A DNA stretch of 64,000 nucleotides, taken from NCBI RefSeq assembly GCF_000331105.1, contig NC_020054.1, forward strand, positions 3,842,478 to 3,906,477, written 5' to 3'. Positions 62,006 to 64,000 of this stretch are shown here, in pieces. The position numbers and the translations under genes were made by a program. The first letter of the stretch is position 1, and each line of letters starts with the position of its first letter. The stretch comes from Fibrella aestuarina BUZ 2. GTDB lineage: Bacteria > Bacteroidota > Bacteroidia > Cytophagales > Spirosomataceae. The notes under the pieces were generated by a model, which saw only the letters and a list, made by a program, of their open reading frames with translations, made no database searches and was not told the origin of the DNA.

Positions 62006-62437
62006 CTAGCTCACTAAAGCAGGGCTGAATTCGCGGATCCGATCGACGAACATTTGGGCCCGCCGCCGTGAAATCTTTACCTGTTGACCATCGGCCAATT
62101 CAAGCTCACCTTCTTTTTTTACGAAGAACTTACGAACAAAACCCAGGTTCACGATGCACGATTTGTGAACGCGTACAAAGGCTTGGCCGTCGAGCAGTGT
62201 TTCGTATTCTTTAAGGGTCCGCGACACCAGCATTTTGGTGCCGTCTTTGAGGTAAAAATTGGTGTAGTTACCCGAACCTTCCAACCGTACAATTTCATCG
62301 ACTGCTACCGTGCGTTTCCGGTCGAAAAAGGGAATGAGAAGCTTTTGGTTGTTGGCCGAGGGGGAATTTTTTTCCACAGTTTTGTGGAAGGGTAGCGACA
62401 GCGCATCGAAGAAAGATTCGGACGTCATGATTTTCAT
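62006..62437 (-). CDS. LytTR-family DNA-binding protein (2)
   Basis: 143 residues, ATG 62437 or 62428. LytTR domain (residues 45-140) with VDEIVRLEGSGNYTNFYL, MLVSRTLKEYETLLDGQAFV, RVHKSCIVNL and VKISRRRAQMF. Roughly half of the core positions agree with the neighbouring LytTR gene, so the two are paralogues, again without a receiver. Terminated by its own hairpin before the first LytTR gene. Confidence 0.93.
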   Translation of the reverse strand: MKIMTSESFFDALSLPFHKTVEKNSPSANNQKLLIPFFDRKRTVAVDEIVRLEGSGNYTNFYLKDGTKMLVSRTLKEYETLLDGQAFVRVHKSCIVNLGFVRKFFVKKEGELELADGQQVKISRRRAQMFVDRIREFSPALVS

Positions 62438-62591
62438 TCGGTTTGAGTGAGACGAAAATTAAAGGGTTGCCGTTGGTTATCAGGCTAGTTAGCTGCTCAT
62501 TGCCGATGCAGATGAATGGGGAATGAGCAACCAGTTACCTATATACGTTTCAATAATTAAGCCCTAATTCGACGCAACGGGCAAAATGCCG

Positions 62592-62599
62592 TAGTTTTG
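62592..62599 (+). promoter_or_regulatory. Putative Bacteroidota -7 element before guaA
   Basis: TAGTTTTG matches the Bacteroidota -7 consensus TAnnTTTG and lies 18 bp before the guaA ATG, so the leader would be very short. The -33 box is not clear. Confidence 0.4.
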
Positions 62600-62617
62600 T
62601 GCTTTGTAAAGCTGACC

Positions 62618-64000
62618 ATGGCTACCGAACAAATTCTGATTCTTGATTTCGGTTCGCAGTTTACCCAACTCATCGCCCGCCGGGTGCGCGAACTGAATGT
62701 GTACTGCGAAATTCATCCGTACAACAACATTCCTCCCATCTCGCCCGACGTCAAGGGCGTTATTCTGTCAGGCAGTCCCTGTTCCGTTCGGGACGCCGAT
62801 TCACCCACGATTCATCTGGCTGCTTTTCGCCACCGGCTACCGCTCCTCGGCGTATGCTACGGGGCCCAATTGCTGGCACACAGCAGCGGGGGCGAAGTGC
62901 AGCCCTCGGCTATTCGTGAATATGGCCGCGCCCGCCTAAATGCCGTTGAGGCTCAAAACCGGCTGTTGCAGGGAATCGATCTGCAATCGCAGGTGTGGAT
63001 GTCGCATGGCGATACCATTACGCAACTGCCGGAGGCGTTCGACGTGATTGCCTCGACCGATACGGTACGGGTAGCGGCCTTTCAGGCACAGGGTGAAGAA
63101 ACCTACGGCATTCAGTTCCACCCCGAAGTGACGCACTCGCTACAGGGTAAACAACTGCTGAAAAACTTCGTAGTCGATATTTGCGGCTGTAGCCAGAACT
63201 GGACCGCCGACTCCTTCGTGGATACGACCGTGGCCGGCCTGAAAGAGAAGCTCGGCGACGATAAAGTGGTGCTTGGGCTATCGGGCGGGGTTGACTCGTC
63301 GGTAGCGGCCATGCTGATTCACCGCGCCATTGGCAAGAACCTGTACTGTATATTCGTCGACAATGGCCTGCTGCGCAAAGACGAGTTTGAAGGCGTCTTG
63401 GATAGCTACAAGACGCTGGGGCTAAATGTGAAGGGCGTCGACGCCAAAGAGCCGTTCTACCACGCGCTGGCTGGCCTCACCGACCCGGAAGCCAAGCGGA
63501 AAGCCATTGGCAAGACCTTTATCGACGTATTTGATCAGGAAGCCCACCGGATTGAGGACGTTAGCTGGCTAGGACAAGGCACCATTTACCCCGACGTTAT
63601 CGAGTCGGTGTCGGTGAAAGGGCCGTCGGCTACGATCAAATCGCACCACAATGTGGGCGGCCTGCCCGACTTCATGAAGTTGAAGGTTGTGGAGCCGCTG
63701 AATACGTTATTTAAAGACGAGGTTCGTGCCGTTGGGCGGTCAATGGGCCTGCCCGAGTTCATTCTGGGGCGGCATCCGTTCCCCGGTCCCGGTTTGGCCA
63801 TTCGTATTCTGGGCGATATTACCCCGGAGAAAGTACAGATTTTGCAGGAAGTGGACGCCCTGTTCATCGACGGGCTGCGCCGCGAAGGGCTCTATGATCA
63901 GGTCTGGCAGGCGGGTGCCATCCTGCTGCCCATTCAGAGCGTAGGCGTGATGGGCGACGAACGTACCTACGAACGCGTGGTAGCGTTACGGGCCGTTACG
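62618..64000 (+). CDS. guaA: GMP synthase (glutamine-hydrolysing), 3' end outside window
   Basis: Converts XMP to GMP with ammonia from glutamine. The first 461 codons are present and open to the window edge. Amidotransferase domain: Cys in [11 protein letters not shown], His-Glu in [14 protein letters not shown] pyrophosphatase domain: PP-loop [13 protein letters not shown]; then HHNVGGLP and [13 protein letters not shown]. The start ATG 62618 gives [14 protein letters not shown]. Confidence 0.97.
   Translation, partial: MATEQILILDFGSQFTQLIARRVRELNVYCEIHPYNNIPPISPDVKGVILSGSPCSVRDADSPTIHLAAFRHRLPLLGVCYGAQLLAHSSGGEVQPSAIREYGRARLNAVEAQNRLLQGIDLQSQVWMSHGDTITQLPEAFDVIASTDTVRVAAFQAQGEETYGIQFHPEVTHSLQGKQLLKNFVVDICGCSQNWTADSFVDTTVAGLKEKLGDDKVVLGLSGGVDSSVAAMLIHRAIGKNLYCIFVDNGLLRKDEFEGVLDSYKTLGLNVKGVDAKEPFYHALAGLTDPEAKRKAIGKTFIDVFDQEAHRIEDVSWLGQGTIYPDVIESVSVKGPSATIKSHHNVGGLPDFMKLKVVEPLNTLFKDEVRAVGRSMGLPEFILGRHPFPGPGLAIRILGDITPEKVQILQEVDALFIDGLRREGLYDQVWQAGAILLPIQSVGVMGDERTYERVVALRAVT

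Overview
The window looks like part of a chromosome from a Cytophagales bacterium (Bacteroidota), most like the Spirosoma/Fibrella/Rudanella group. The evidence is a SusC/SusD pair, a TonB receptor with a DUF4249 lipoprotein, stand-alone LytTR regulators, an over-long NusB, DUF6089 proteins, GC-rich coding DNA and a lack of Shine-Dalgarno leaders. This placement is inference from gene content, since no 16S gene is present. I see no phage module, transposase, CRISPR array, rRNA or tRNA.

Layout. 1-9.6 kb: a cut-off PAS histidine kinase, a 1.2 kb gene-poor AT-rich gap, a TonB receptor/DUF4249 pair, a DUF3592 membrane protein, and a divergent QorB-like oxidoreductase/HxlR regulator pair with two clear operator palindromes. 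9.7-16 kb: small outer-membrane and NTF2-like proteins, grpE-dnaJ, and an outer-membrane beta-barrel receptor behind a strong palindrome. 16-27 kb, mostly minus strand: a conserved hypothetical, alanine dehydrogenase, tsaE, polA, a fasciclin lipoprotein, a VKOR-like protein, a Rad52/22-family annealing protein and a GH20 hexosaminidase. 27-39 kb: a TPR-LuxR membrane regulator, a large beta-helix protein, an FAD amine-oxidase-like enzyme, pabA/trpG plus an alpha/beta hydrolase, CBS protein, nadK, two DUF6089 proteins and an M23 peptidase. 39-49 kb: DUF779, aldehyde dehydrogenase and an AraC regulator, then SusC/SusD and a TPR lipoprotein. 49-64 kb: menD, EVE, DinB, the block YbbR-YajC-DUF1573-YtxH-NusB, an ABC exporter, radA, a porin, two LytTR genes and guaA, which runs off the right end.

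The most unusual signal is not a gene. At least nine intergenic gaps hold long hairpins whose arms are made of degenerate tandem units with a period of 7 to 10 bp. Sequences differ from element to element but the architecture is shared. Several fill an 87-103 bp gap almost completely, and four (dnaJ, a hypothetical, polA, nadK) end 5-8 bp before a start codon; a fifth array (ytxH) starts 7 bp before one. They look like a family of fold-back elements defined by form rather than sequence. A second DNA-level signal is the dispersed word CAGGTACGTTG and its truncations, found in all three coding frames.
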